Below are positions 1-8,574 of a DNA stretch of 21,086 bases, in pieces. Position 1 is the first letter of the stretch, and each line of letters begins with the position of its first letter. The stretch is taken from assembly GCA_028825345.1 (NCBI GenBank), contig JAPKAJ010000005.1, positions 1 to 21,086 of the forward strand, in the 5' to 3' direction. The notes below the pieces were generated by a model, which was not told the origin of the DNA, did not search any database, and saw only the letters and a list, made by a program, of their open reading frames with translations. Both the position numbers and the translations under genes were made by a program. This stretch comes from Arenicellales bacterium. Its GTDB lineage: Bacteria > Pseudomonadota > Gammaproteobacteria > Arenicellales > UBA868.

Positions 1-596
1 TCTGTCTCTATCGGCAGCACCTGCGCTGAGTTGTCGGCCTGGGTAGGAACCATCCGCTTGATCAGTCCGATTGATGGAATGGCAATGAGCAGCATAAGCG
101 CCGACATACTGACAACACTGCTGGCACTGAGCGCCACACTAAATTCCTGCGACGTCATTTCCACCGCCTGTGAGATAGCCAGGACATTAACTGCTCCACC
201 AATCCAGCCACCGGTATAAACACCCGCCACCTTCGGCCCTATCTCGCCCAGGTCCATTATATAAAAACCAATTACCGCCCCTGCGACCGTCGCCATACTA
301 GCAATACAGAAGAAGATCATTACACCGCCGCTTTCGCGAAAAATACGCCGCAAATCTCCTTTGAGCAATAACAGGGGTATGGCAAGCGGCACCAAAGACC
401 CACCCACAAAATCATAAGTCGGACTGCTAAAAGGGATTATCCCGGTATTGGACAACAGCATGGATACACCCAGCGCCCAAATAACACCGGAGGTTTTTTT
501 ACCTATAGGCCTAGTATCGATAAGAAAAGCCAGCCAGGCCACGCAAAATAAAATTGCACCCAGGGCAAATACATTATCTGCAGGTATCAATGACAT
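1..596 (-). CDS. DUF819 family integral membrane protein (partial, 3' end outside window)
   Basis: The reverse strand reads open from an ATG at 596 to the window edge, giving 198 residues without a stop. The start is preceded by a good ribosome binding site (GGAGTG, about 6 nt upstream). The product is very hydrophobic, with membrane segments near residues 7-26, 36-53, 66-80, 91-113 and 155-178. The stretch PLAIPLLLLKGDLRRI (residues 70-85) and the glycine-rich GGWIGGAVN (129-137) are typical of DUF819 (YjcL-like) proteins, which are usually about 380-420 aa, so roughly half is visible. Transport is suspected for the family but the substrate is unknown. It lies downstream of the GntR-SDR-VOC genes on the same strand, so it could be the uptake or export partner of the left catabolic cluster (inference). 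Confidence 0.8.
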   Translation of the reverse strand, partial: MSLIPADNVFALGAILFCVAWLAFLIDTRPIGKKTSGVIWALGVSMLLSNTGIIPFSSPTYDFVGGSLVPLAIPLLLLKGDLRRIFRESGGVMIFFCIASMATVAGAVIGFYIMDLGEIGPKVAGVYTGGWIGGAVNVLAISQAVEMTSQEFSVALSASSVVSMSALMLLIAIPSIGLIKRMVPTQADNSAQVLPIET

Positions 597-693
597 CGTC
601 TCACTCCAGTGTAATCTGATCGAAAAGTACAGCCATGGTATTTTCTGTGTTTGCCTGGATCAGGTCTTAGGCCGACATCTTCAAGGGGTGTAA

Positions 694-939
694 TCAATGC
701 AGCACATCCTCAACCTCCATTGCAAAATGAACAATCGCCCCCGTCTCGTTCAGTTCAGTGATCTTTACTATATCAATGAACCTACTCTCGCCGAAGTTCA
801 GATACATACCGATAAACTCGTCCTGCATATTACAAAACTCAAATTGCCTTCTGGCACCCAGCAACGCATAGAAGGCCTCGCTCGCTTCCAGATCAACGGA
901 TTCGATACACATGTGAGCCAGGCGAACAACTGCGCTCAT
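694..939 (-). CDS. VOC (glyoxalase/bleomycin-resistance) family protein, C-terminally short
   Basis: This encodes 81 aa. The N-terminal half matches a VOC beta-alpha-beta-beta-beta module: LAHMCIESVDLEASEAFY near residues 7-24, with His9 in the position of the first metal ligand and His71 (HFAMEVEDV) in that of the second. VOC proteins normally continue to about 115-140 aa and supply a Glu ligand from the second half, which is absent. The reading frame stops at VLH. The next 97 bp contain other frames with weak VOC-like tail character (for example FDQITLE before a stop) but no clean single-frameshift repair. The ATG overlaps the stop of the upstream dehydrogenase by 4 bases (ATGA), which points to translational coupling. 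It may be a truncated remnant or a protein that dimerises to complete its site. Confidence 0.65.
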   Translation of the reverse strand: MSAVVRLAHMCIESVDLEASEAFYALLGARRQFEFCNMQDEFIGMYLNFGESRFIDIVKITELNETGAIVHFAMEVEDVLH

Positions 940-1835
940 GACTCAGTGACCTTGGGCGCCGATAACCCCTCGCTCCACCATTGGGCTCCCCCGGCCAAGC
1001 GAAGAAAGGCATCGCGCTCGGTGTCGCTTTGTCCATGTACAGTAGCCAACACCCTCGATGCCAAATCATCCGCAACCCACCGCAGCTGACTGCCATCGGA
1101 ATCCGCTATGGTCAGCAACAGCTTTGCCACTACCGCCGGGTCCATCGCGTCGGGCCAGCTATCTCGTACTTGCTTCAGTTTCCACTCAACCAGCTCCCGA
1201 TAGACAGAATCTAGCGGATAGCCCGGAGGCAGAACCTCATCACCGTCGAGCTGCGAGGCGCCTGATGTGCGAAAAATTTTCGTTGCATATTGACCGCCAA
1301 GCACAAGCGCCAGCCGGATACCGTAACGGTCAACCTCATGACGCAGAGCCTCTGTAGCGCCCTCCAGCGCAAACTTACTCGCGCTATAGGCAACATCACC
1401 AGCCAAACCCGCTACTCCCGAGAGGGAGCTAATCATAATAATGTAACCACTCTCCTGTGAGCGCATCTGCGGCAAGACCGCACGGCTTAACAGCAGCGGG
1501 CCAAAGAAATTGGTTTCCATGACCGCTCTGGCCTGAACCTCGGAAAGATCCTCCCAGGCGCCCGGGTGCAGAATACCGGCATTGTTAATCAACAGATCAA
1601 CACGTCCCGACTCAGCAACAATCGCCTCGAAGAAAGCCGAAAAGCTCGAACTGGCGGTAACGTCGAGAAGTTTGATTCGAATATCGAGCTTTTCTTCAGC
1701 TCCCTTTTGCGCAAGTGAAGCGGCGCGCTCAGGGTTTCGGACACAGGCGTAAACGCGGTCGCCTCGGCGTGCAAAGGCCAGTGCACTGTCATAGCCAACA
1801 CCCGAACTACAGCCTGTAATTACAACAATTGCCAA
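936..1835 (-). CDS. Short-chain dehydrogenase/reductase (SDR), classical type
   Basis: This 299-aa protein is an NAD(P)-dependent oxidoreductase of the classical SDR family. Visible motifs are the cofactor glycine loop TGCSSGVG (7-14), NNAG (84-87), the structural Asn109, catalytic Ser137 in MISSLSG, and YSASK with Tyr150 and Lys154. The Ser-to-Tyr spacing of 13 is normal for the family. A long C-terminal extension after residue 185 resembles SDRs related to retinol or 17-beta-hydroxysteroid dehydrogenases. The start is a TTG at 1835: an in-frame TGA (the regulator's stop) lies three codons upstream, and the first beta strand (AIVVITG) begins directly after it. AAGGA lies about 12 nt upstream. 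It follows the GntR gene by 6 bp and overlaps the VOC gene. The substrate cannot be read from the sequence. Confidence 0.88.
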   Translation of the reverse strand: MAIVVITGCSSGVGYDSALAFARRGDRVYACVRNPERAASLAQKGAEEKLDIRIKLLDVTASSSFSAFFEAIVAESGRVDLLINNAGILHPGAWEDLSEVQARAVMETNFFGPLLLSRAVLPQMRSQESGYIIMISSLSGVAGLAGDVAYSASKFALEGATEALRHEVDRYGIRLALVLGGQYATKIFRTSGASQLDGDEVLPPGYPLDSVYRELVEWKLKQVRDSWPDAMDPAVVAKLLLTIADSDGSQLRWVADDLASRVLATVHGQSDTERDAFLRLAGGAQWWSEGLSAPKVTES

Positions 1836-1841
1836 GGCGAA

Positions 1842-2549
1842 TCACTCATCCTTGGAGAAATGACTATGGTTAGAATTGAGCATTTCCACCATCAAACTGT
1901 AGGCCGACTTAACCTTGCCGGCGGCAATCGCCCAGGCAATTTGGCGATGCCGTTCAAGATCTTTTTGATCAATCTCGTCCGAAACCGCCCCCCCACGCCT
2001 AAAGTGTGCCTTTAGGTAGGCGGCAATCGCGTACTTGAAATGATTCAAGACCTCATTATGGGATGCTTTCAGAATCGCGGAGTGGAACAGGATATCGGCC
2101 TCCAAACGCACCTGCCTGTCCTCGCCACTGCCCGCCATGGTGTCATAGGCCGACAAGATAGTGGCCAAATCTTCCTTGGTGGCTCGCACGGCAGCCAACT
2201 CCGCCGCCTTGGGCTCTATAATTCCACGCATCTCGATAAGATCAAGCATGAATTTTTCAGTGGCGATATCCGGATCTGCATGCCAACGAAGGACATCGGG
2301 GTCCAACATATTCCACTCGCCCCGCGGACGCACCTTGGTACCGCTGCGAGGCGCCGTGGAAATAAGACCCTTGCCACTGAGCACTTTCACAGCTTCTCTG
2401 AGCGCATTGCGGCCCACTTCGAGACTGTCCGCCAGGTCTTGCTCAACGGGTAGAACTTCACCCTCCTGATATTCACCCGCGGCCATGCGAAAGCCCAGTA
2501 TGTCCACCACCGCTGGCACTTGTCCCCTCGTGGACTTCTTGGAACTCAT
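1842..2549 (-). CDS. GntR-family transcriptional regulator, FadR/FCD subfamily
   Basis: This 235-aa DNA-binding regulator has an N-terminal winged helix (about residues 13-77, including LPVEQDLADSLEVGRNALREA and the wing TAPRSGTKVRP). An all-helical FCD ligand-binding domain follows (about 96-230). Candidate metal or ligand residues typical of FCD domains are Asp152 and His156 (in ADILFH), His201, and one or both His near 229-230. An ATG at 2549 is preferred over the TTG one codon upstream. FCD regulators usually repress an adjacent catabolic operon and are released by a small carboxylate or sugar acid. Its position between two divergent operons suggests it controls both. Paired ATGGGATTAA motifs in the upstream gap are operator candidates. 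Confidence 0.9.
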   Translation of the reverse strand: MSSKKSTRGQVPAVVDILGFRMAAGEYQEGEVLPVEQDLADSLEVGRNALREAVKVLSGKGLISTAPRSGTKVRPRGEWNMLDPDVLRWHADPDIATEKFMLDLIEMRGIIEPKAAELAAVRATKEDLATILSAYDTMAGSGEDRQVRLEADILFHSAILKASHNEVLNHFKYAIAAYLKAHFRRGGAVSDEIDQKDLERHRQIAWAIAAGKVKSAYSLMVEMLNSNHSHFSKDE

Positions 2550-2552
2550 CAA

Positions 2553-2778
2553 GTTCTTCTCTGATCATTACTAAAGCCAGCTCAGTGTACACAACTATTA
2601 TGGGATTAAATAGACTAAATGTTTTGGCCATCCATGGTTATAACTACCGAAGCATGCACCTTTAATAGAAATTAAAATCGATTTGAGCCACGTATATAGG
2701 CCACTTTTGTATTTTTTTGGCAAATACTTGCAAATTTCATTAATGGGATTAATAATGCTGCCTCACTTAGGAGATCCC
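2553..2778. promoter_or_regulatory. Divergent promoter region with repeated ATGGGATTAA operator-like motif
   Basis: This 226-bp AT-rich gap separates the GntR gene from the oxidoreductase operon. The 10-mer ATGGGATTAA occurs twice on the plus strand, at 2600-2609 and 2743-2752. The second copy lies in a symmetric context, ATTAAT-GGG-ATTAAT (2739-2753). The first is flanked by CTATT and AATAG, giving an outer dyad at 2595-2613. A palindromic GTGTACAC lies at about 2584-2591. Two similar sites flanking both promoters fit binding by the adjacent FCD-type regulator, but which element it binds is inference. No confident -35/-10 pair was assigned. Confidence 0.45.
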
Positions 2779-4362
2779 ATGTCTGACTATGATGTCATCA
2801 TCGCCGGCGCCGGCCACAATGGCTTAATTTGCGCGGCTATGCTGGTTAAAAATGGCCTCAAGGTTTTGGTCCTTGAGCGCAACGAATGGGTGGGCGGCGG
2901 GGTACTCACCCGCGAGTTGACCCTGCCCGGTTTTAAGCACGACCCTTTCGGCTCCTCTCACGTCTGGATTCACCTCAACCCTGACTTTCAGAAGCTTCGC
3001 CCCGAACTGGAGAAACACGGACTAAAGTACATCTATTCAGATGACCACATTACCGGCCACCCCAATAAGTATGAAGGGGCGGGCATTATTGTCTACAAGG
3101 ATGTCGACAAGACCTGCGACACCATCGCTGAGTATTCTAAGAAGGACGCTACCCGCTATAAGGAAATATATAATGAGTTTGGTGAAATCCAGGACGGTGT
3201 AATAAAAGGTATGTTTGCGCCACCCTCTCCGCCGAGCTACCTGTACCAGGGACTTGAAAACAACCCGGAGGGGCTTCAGCGGCTAAGGGACTACCAGCTT
3301 AGTTCGCGGCAGTTCACCCTGAACAATTTCGAAAACGACCATGTCCGTGCATTCATCCTGGGTTGGGCTATGGCGCCGCAAACCCTGCCAGACCAACTCG
3401 GTACCGCCCAAGGTTTTTATGTGATGATTCCCAGCATTCACTACTTCGGCCAATCCATTCCCGAAGGTGGTAGCGGCATGCTATCCGAGTCCATGAAAAG
3501 CTATATTGAAGCTCAAGGCAGCAAGGTGATGACCGGGGCAACCGTGCGCAAATTCATTACCGAGAACGGCGAGTGTAAAGGTGTGCGGCTGGAAAATGGT
3601 GATGATCTTTTTGCGCGTCATGCTGTGGTCAGTTCACTAGACCCCTACCAAACCTTCCTCACTGGCTTTGAAGATAATGAGCTGCCCGCCGGTTTCAAGG
3701 ACAAGGTTCGCGCCTTCACCTTCGGCGATATCTCTATCGCCAGGGTGCACTATGCGCTGGACGAGGTACCGCAATTCAAGAACGGCCCGGAAATGAACAA
3801 AACCGCTTATCAACGTATGTTTGGCACCATGGCAGATATTGACAAGCAATATCAGGAGATCTCCGCGGGGCTAGCACCCACAGACCCGTTCTTGTGGACG
3901 GCCGCCTGGACCACAATGGACCCAACGCGAGCACCTGAGGGTAAGCACACACTTATTATGGACACCTTTGTTCCCGTGGACTTGGCCAGCGGCCAAAACT
4001 GGGAAACTATCGGAGCGCAGTACTGCCGTGACACCTTGCTAGGCCAATTGCGCAACTACACCACCAACATGACAAACGACAATATTCTGGCCGAATATGT
4101 TGAAACCGGGCCGACTTTAGAGCGCGCTAACCTGTGCTTCCATCGGGGGGTGACCACAGGCGGCGAACGCACGTTGTCACAAATGGGTGCCTTTCGGCCC
4201 ATTCCCAACTATGCCAATTACCGCGGGCCGGTAAAGAAGTTTTATATGACCGGACCCTCCTGCCACCCAGGTGGCGGCATCAACGGCATGGGCACTATAG
4301 CCGCCAATGAGATTTTATTGGATATGGGTGTCATTGAAGAAGATGACGATTTCGATTTTTAA
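2779..4362 (+). CDS. Phytoene-dehydrogenase-like FAD-dependent oxidoreductase (COG1233 type)
   Basis: This 527-aa flavoprotein has an N-terminal Rossmann dinucleotide-binding motif, AGAGHNGL (residues 9-16), ending at Glu33 in VLERNEWVGGG, which would hold the FAD ribose. The C-terminal FAD motif GPSCHPGGGINGMG is also present. Overall length and motifs fit the phytoene desaturase/PYROXD2-like branch of NAD(P)/FAD amine-oxidase-type enzymes. No neighbouring carotenoid gene supports a pigment role, so it more likely dehydrogenates a catabolic substrate. The start was set at ATG 2779 because AGGAG lies 5-6 nt upstream and the Rossmann strand follows immediately. An upstream in-frame TTG at 2683 would add 32 residues unlike this fold. 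It is the first gene of the rightward operon; the nitrilase follows after about 50 bp. Confidence 0.85.
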   Translation: MSDYDVIIAGAGHNGLICAAMLVKNGLKVLVLERNEWVGGGVLTRELTLPGFKHDPFGSSHVWIHLNPDFQKLRPELEKHGLKYIYSDDHITGHPNKYEGAGIIVYKDVDKTCDTIAEYSKKDATRYKEIYNEFGEIQDGVIKGMFAPPSPPSYLYQGLENNPEGLQRLRDYQLSSRQFTLNNFENDHVRAFILGWAMAPQTLPDQLGTAQGFYVMIPSIHYFGQSIPEGGSGMLSESMKSYIEAQGSKVMTGATVRKFITENGECKGVRLENGDDLFARHAVVSSLDPYQTFLTGFEDNELPAGFKDKVRAFTFGDISIARVHYALDEVPQFKNGPEMNKTAYQRMFGTMADIDKQYQEISAGLAPTDPFLWTAAWTTMDPTRAPEGKHTLIMDTFVPVDLASGQNWETIGAQYCRDTLLGQLRNYTTNMTNDNILAEYVETGPTLERANLCFHRGVTTGGERTLSQMGAFRPIPNYANYRGPVKKFYMTGPSCHPGGGINGMGTIAANEILLDMGVIEEDDDFDF

Positions 4363-4416
4363 GCTGCGACTTCTAGTTCCTGGGTTACGGCACCGATTAA
4401 ACAGATGGGAATTACA

Positions 4417-5568
4417 ATGAGAGACCGAATAGAACCTTATACAGCGCTAATCGTTCAGCCTGAAGTGACTGTCGTAGAAGACCGGGAAGGTATTCAGAAG
4501 AACCTCGACCGGGTGATCAAAATGATCCACTTTGGTGTCGGCTATTCCTGGGAAGTGCCGGTGCGATTGGTCATCCTACCCGAGTATTTCATGCAGGGGG
4601 TGGGTACACCGGGCAAAGGTGAAAGCAAAATTGAAGACCAGATGAAAAAGGCGGTAACCATTCCGGGGCCGGAAATTGACCAGCTCGGCGCAATAGCCAA
4701 GGAATACGGCCTATACATATGCGGCGGTGGCGTCGTAGAGCAGGTTCCCGAATTTCCCGATCGCTGGTTCAACACCAATTTCATCGTCGGGCCCAGCGGC
4801 GAAGTTGTATTGAAGTACCACAAATGGCACATCAACGCCTCATTGGGTCTGGGCACCAGCCCCCACGATATTTTTGATGAATATACAGCCCATTTTGGCG
4901 GCGGTATAAAAGATCTGTTCCCGGTTATCGACACTGAAATCGGCAAACTGGGAACCATGACTTGCCACGACGGTTGTACCCCGGAGGTTTCCAGGGCGCT
5001 GGGTTACAACGGTGCAGAAATCATTTGTCACCCCGGCGCTATTCAGGAAGTGGAAGGCGTGTCAGAACCCTGGGATTTTTGGAAATTTACCCGACGCACC
5101 AGGGCCCACGACAATATGTGTTATTTGCTCGGTGCTAACTGGGGCAGCGTGAACTACGAGTACTACCCCAAGGCATTCTGCCCTGGCCACTCTTTTGCCA
5201 TTGACTATACTGGCATGCTGCTGCGCGAGGCGCCCTACCCCGCGGAGCAGGTGCTTTCAGTGACTATTGATATTGAAGCCTTGAGACACTATCGCACCCG
5301 CACTAATCACAACTGCTGGATCGATGTGCGCACCGAGGGCTTCAGGGAAATGTATACCAACCCCATCTACCCGCCCAACCGCTTCCCCTCCGGTAAGCCA
5401 CCCAGGGCCCTGGTCGATAAAATATCGATCTGCAAGGAAGTATTTGATGACCTGTACGCCCGCGGTCAGTTCACACCGCCCCACGGTTACGAGCCCGAAG
5501 ACATTTCCAAACTACTGGAAAAACGTATTGCCTACGCCCAGGAGACCGGGCGACTGAAAAAGAGTTAA
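4417..5568 (+). CDS. Nitrilase-superfamily carbon-nitrogen hydrolase (amidase-like)
   Basis: The 383-aa product carries the complete nitrilase-superfamily triad, numbered from this start: Glu56 in LPEYF, Lys136 in KYHKWH, and nucleophile Cys183 in TMTCHDGCTPE. Family members hydrolyse amides, nitriles or N-carbamoyl groups to acids plus ammonia. The long C-terminal part and the TCHDG nucleophile motif are closer to aliphatic amidase/formamidase types than to classic nitrilases. An alternative ATG at 4405 in the same frame adds MGIT. The ATG at 4417 was chosen because GGGA lies about 6 nt before it and 4405 lacks a ribosome binding site. The gene sits between the FAD oxidoreductase and a small membrane protein that begins 4 bp after its stop. 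It could deformylate or deamidate a pathway intermediate (inference). Confidence 0.88.
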   Translation: MRDRIEPYTALIVQPEVTVVEDREGIQKNLDRVIKMIHFGVGYSWEVPVRLVILPEYFMQGVGTPGKGESKIEDQMKKAVTIPGPEIDQLGAIAKEYGLYICGGGVVEQVPEFPDRWFNTNFIVGPSGEVVLKYHKWHINASLGLGTSPHDIFDEYTAHFGGGIKDLFPVIDTEIGKLGTMTCHDGCTPEVSRALGYNGAEIICHPGAIQEVEGVSEPWDFWKFTRRTRAHDNMCYLLGANWGSVNYEYYPKAFCPGHSFAIDYTGMLLREAPYPAEQVLSVTIDIEALRHYRTRTNHNCWIDVRTEGFREMYTNPIYPPNRFPSGKPPRALVDKISICKEVFDDLYARGQFTPPHGYEPEDISKLLEKRIAYAQETGRLKKS

Positions 5569-5572
5569 TGCC

Positions 5573-5833
5573 ATGAAAGTGAAAAGTAAACTGGCCGATA
5601 TCGATTTTGAATTCGGGCGTTTTGAATACAAGAAAGACCACCTGATTGTGCACAGCCACAAAAGCCAGGCCATGCAGAGCAAGGTATATATCAGCCCGGA
5701 TGACGTGTTATCGGCACTAGGCAAGGCACTGGTCAATCCCATGGTGTGGGTCTACTTGATCGGCTTTCCGTTTTTTTTTATTCGCTACCGCCGGCGTCAC
5801 GCTAAAAAGCGCGCGGCCATGACAAACACTTAA
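5573..5833 (+). CDS. Small one-pass membrane protein, unknown function
   Basis: This 86-aa protein is not recognised. Residues 1-50 are polar, with several Lys and Asp. They are followed by one hydrophobic segment at about 55-71 (NPMVWVYLIGFPFFFIRY) and a very basic tail, RRRHAKKR. The positive tail suggests an N-out/C-in orientation by the positive-inside rule. The start lies 4 bp after the nitrilase stop, and the ThDP enzyme begins 12 bp after its own stop, so it is certainly co-transcribed. That placement argues for a real gene and perhaps a membrane tether or accessory for one of the flanking enzymes. Nothing in the sequence identifies a catalytic role. Confidence 0.7.
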   Translation: MKVKSKLADIDFEFGRFEYKKDHLIVHSHKSQAMQSKVYISPDDVLSALGKALVNPMVWVYLIGFPFFFIRYRRRHAKKRAAMTNT

Positions 5834-5845
5834 GGAACAAAATCA

Positions 5846-7489
5846 ATGACAGTCATGACTGGCGCAGAAGCCATCATAAAATCACTTTCGGTTAACGGGG
5901 TTGATACCGTGTTCGGTCTGCCCGGAGGGCAACTCGACTATTTGTTTGACGCCATGTACAAAGAAGGCGACAACATACGTCTGATTCACACCCGACACGA
6001 ACAGGGCGTCGCGTATATGGCCTACGGCTATGCCAGGTCTACCGGCAAGGTTGGCGTTTATACGGTGGTGCCCGGACCCGGCCTGCTCAACTCCGCGGCC
6101 GCCCTGTGCACAGCCTGGGCGAACTTCACGCCTGTCATGTGTATCTCCGGCCAAATCCCCTCCACGGCGATCGGTAAAGGGTATGGCGACCTGCATGAAA
6201 TTAACGACCAGCTGGGGATGATAAGCCATATCACCAAATGGGCGGAACGAATTGATCATCCCAGTCTTGCGCCTGACCGTGTGCAAGAAGCCTTCAAACA
6301 GCTCACAACGGGCAGCCCTCAGCCTGTCGAAATAGAAATGTCTATGGACATTATGGCGCTGCAAGCAGAAGTGGAATTACTGCCGGCAATCTCTGATTAC
6401 CCGAGGCCACCGATCGATACTGCACAGATTACCGAGGCGGTGAAAATATTGGTCAATGCCAAGAAACCGCTGATCTATGTCGGCTCTGGCGCGCTGGAAG
6501 CCAGCAGGGAAATCCGGGCCCTGGCAGAGGCATTGCAAGCCCCGGTGGTCGCCTTTCGCGCGGGCAAAGGCGTTATTTCATCTGAACACTACCTGAGCGC
6601 CAACCACCCCATGGGGCATCGCCTTTGGGGCGAGGCAGACGCAGTACTGGCCATCGGCACCCGGCTGCATTGGCCCCTGGTAATGTGGGGCAAAGACGAT
6701 GAGCTTAAACTGATACGTGTCGATATCGACCAGGTGCAGCTCGAACGTATCTGTAAACCAGAGCTGGGCATTGTCGGTGACGCAGCGGACGTCTCTGCGG
6801 CGATTTCAGTGGCGCTGTCCGATGCCGACCACCAGCCGGAGTCTCGGGAACAAGAATTACTGGCTCTGAGAGCTGAAATCGACAAATTAGTGCGATCAAA
6901 AGTCGCCCCGCAAATGGCGTACCTGGACGTAATACGCGAGGAGTTACCCCGCGATGGGATTTTTGTTGACGAGGTGACACAGGTAGGCTTCGCCTCCTGG
7001 TACGGTTTTCCGGTCTACGAACCACGTCAACACATCAGCGCGGGCTACCAGGGTACTCTGGGCTTCGGCTACGCCACTGCGCTGGGGGTTATGGCAGGCA
7101 ATATGGACAAGCGAGTTATCCAGATCAGCGGTGACGGCGGCATTATGTTTAACATTCAGGAGATATCCACCGCAGTGCAGTACCAGCTGCCCCTGGTAAC
7201 CATCATTTTCAACGACAGTCGATTTACCAATGTACAGCGTCAGCAAAAAGAGTGGTTTGACGGCAGGGTGATTTGCTCCGATCTGCACAACCCTGATTTC
7301 GTAAAACTGGCGGAAAGTTTCGGCGCTGCCGGCTTTGCTGCGCACGATGCCGAGTCTCTGCGGGCTGCCATTCGCCTGGCATTTCTGGAGGAAGGCCCCT
7401 CTATCATCGAGGTAACGGTGGAGGAGTTTTTCCCACCGCCCTGGCCCTTTCTGATGATGCCGCAAAACCGCAAGGAGGTTTGCAAGTGA
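5846..7489 (+). CDS. Thiamine-diphosphate-dependent enzyme, acetolactate synthase/2-oxoacid decarboxylase-like
   Basis: The 547-aa protein has the standard three-domain ThDP architecture. The N-terminal Pyr domain contains FGLPGGQLDYLFDA and catalytic Glu52 in RHEQGVAYMAYGYAR. A central domain follows (about 190-330). The C-terminal PP domain carries the ThDP/Mg motif, starting GDGG at 429-432 and ending at Asn456-Asp457 (FND), with the usual spacing. Such enzymes decarboxylate or carboligate 2-oxo acids. Without a small regulatory subunit nearby, a biosynthetic acetolactate synthase is unlikely. A decarboxylase acting on the 2-oxo acid made by the adjacent aminotransferase is attractive (inference). 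The start at ATG 5846 has AAGGA 8-9 nt upstream; an ATG at 5855 is possible. Its stop overlaps the aminotransferase start. Confidence 0.88.
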   Translation: MTVMTGAEAIIKSLSVNGVDTVFGLPGGQLDYLFDAMYKEGDNIRLIHTRHEQGVAYMAYGYARSTGKVGVYTVVPGPGLLNSAAALCTAWANFTPVMCISGQIPSTAIGKGYGDLHEINDQLGMISHITKWAERIDHPSLAPDRVQEAFKQLTTGSPQPVEIEMSMDIMALQAEVELLPAISDYPRPPIDTAQITEAVKILVNAKKPLIYVGSGALEASREIRALAEALQAPVVAFRAGKGVISSEHYLSANHPMGHRLWGEADAVLAIGTRLHWPLVMWGKDDELKLIRVDIDQVQLERICKPELGIVGDAADVSAAISVALSDADHQPESREQELLALRAEIDKLVRSKVAPQMAYLDVIREELPRDGIFVDEVTQVGFASWYGFPVYEPRQHISAGYQGTLGFGYATALGVMAGNMDKRVIQISGDGGIMFNIQEISTAVQYQLPLVTIIFNDSRFTNVQRQQKEWFDGRVICSDLHNPDFVKLAESFGAAGFAAHDAESLRAAIRLAFLEEGPSIIEVTVEEFFPPPWPFLMMPQNRKEVCK

Positions 7490-8574
7490 GTGGACCACAG
7501 GCCCGACCAGGTGTTATGCGGCTGTCACCCTACCAGCAGGGACAAAGTGCCATCGAAGGGATTAGCAACCCGATCAAGCTGTCCTCTAATGAATCCTCCC
7601 AGGGGCCTTCACCGCTGGCTATAGAGGCCTATCAGCAGGCAGCATCGCAACTCAACCGCTATCCCGATGGCAGCCAGAGTGAGCTGCGCGAGGCTATTGG
7701 CGAGACCTACGACCTGAACCCCCAACGCATTATCTGCGGCAACGGTTCCGATGAACTGATCCAGCTGATGGCAAGGGCCTATGTGGGCGACGGGCAGGAG
7801 GCGCTGCTGTCAGAGAACGGTTTTATAATGAGCAATATTCACTGCACAGCCCAGGGTGCCGACCTGGTCATTGCAGCGGAACGCAATTATCAGGTCGACG
7901 TGAACGCCATGCTAACGCTGGTCAGTGATAAAACCCGCTTTTGCACTATCGCCAACCCGAACAACCCAACCGGAACTTATATTGACGGCAGTGAGCTGCG
8001 CCGCTTGCATGCCGGCCTACCGGATAACTGCCTGTTTTTGATCGACGAGGCCTACGCTGAGTATGCTACCGCCGAGGATTACGATACCGGCATCGCCCTG
8101 GCAGACGAATTCGACAATGTCGTTGTCACACGCACTTTTTCCAAAATATACGGCCTGCCCTTCCTACGAATCGGCTGGGCCTATTGCTCAGTTGGCATCG
8201 TCGATCTGGTACAACGCATTCGCACGCCCTTCAACACCAACGGCGCGGCTATGGCCGCCGCCTCGGCAGCGGTCAAGGACACTGCCTATATCGAGGAAAT
8301 TCGGACGCATAATGCTAGCTGGCGCGAACGCATCAGCCGCACCCTGACGGAAATAGGTATTGAAGTCATACCGAGTCAAGCAAACTTCTATCTCTTGAGG
8401 TTCGCCAAAGACAGCAACAAAAGCGGCGGAGCAGCCGCAGCCTTTCTCCAGTCCAGGGGAATTATTCCTCGCCCGGCCAGCGGCGCAGATGAGTTTCTGC
8501 GCATTACTATAGGCGTGGACCATGAAAACGAGGCTGTTCTACATGCACTAAGCGACTACATGGACGCGCCCTGA
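7486..8574 (+). CDS. PLP-dependent aminotransferase class I/II, HisC-like
   Basis: The 362-aa fold-type I aminotransferase shows all expected PLP contacts, numbered from the GTG start: NPNNPTGT at 157-164, Asp187 in LIDEAYAEY, Schiff-base Lys220 in TFSKIYGL, and Arg228 in LRIGW. Length and motifs place it among histidinol-phosphate/aromatic aminotransferases (HisC or HisC2-like). No other his genes are present, so a catabolic amino acid or amine transaminase is more likely than histidine synthesis. The start is GTG 7486, preceded by AAGGAGG with 7 nt spacing and overlapping the ThDP gene's stop as GTGA. A TTG two codons earlier lies too close to the ribosome binding site. Coupling to the 2-oxoacid enzyme suggests consecutive steps. 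Confidence 0.88.
   Translation: MSGPQARPGVMRLSPYQQGQSAIEGISNPIKLSSNESSQGPSPLAIEAYQQAASQLNRYPDGSQSELREAIGETYDLNPQRIICGNGSDELIQLMARAYVGDGQEALLSENGFIMSNIHCTAQGADLVIAAERNYQVDVNAMLTLVSDKTRFCTIANPNNPTGTYIDGSELRRLHAGLPDNCLFLIDEAYAEYATAEDYDTGIALADEFDNVVVTRTFSKIYGLPFLRIGWAYCSVGIVDLVQRIRTPFNTNGAAMAAASAAVKDTAYIEEIRTHNASWRERISRTLTEIGIEVIPSQANFYLLRFAKDSNKSGGAAAAFLQSRGIIPRPASGADEFLRITIGVDHENEAVLHALSDYMDAP

Noticed and set aside
2683..2778. N-terminal extension of the FAD oxidoreductase from a TTG
   Set aside because: A strong ribosome binding site precedes ATG 2779, and the Rossmann motif begins directly after that start.
7486..8574. Histidine biosynthesis role for the HisC-like enzyme
   Set aside because: No other his gene is nearby and the operon context is catabolic.
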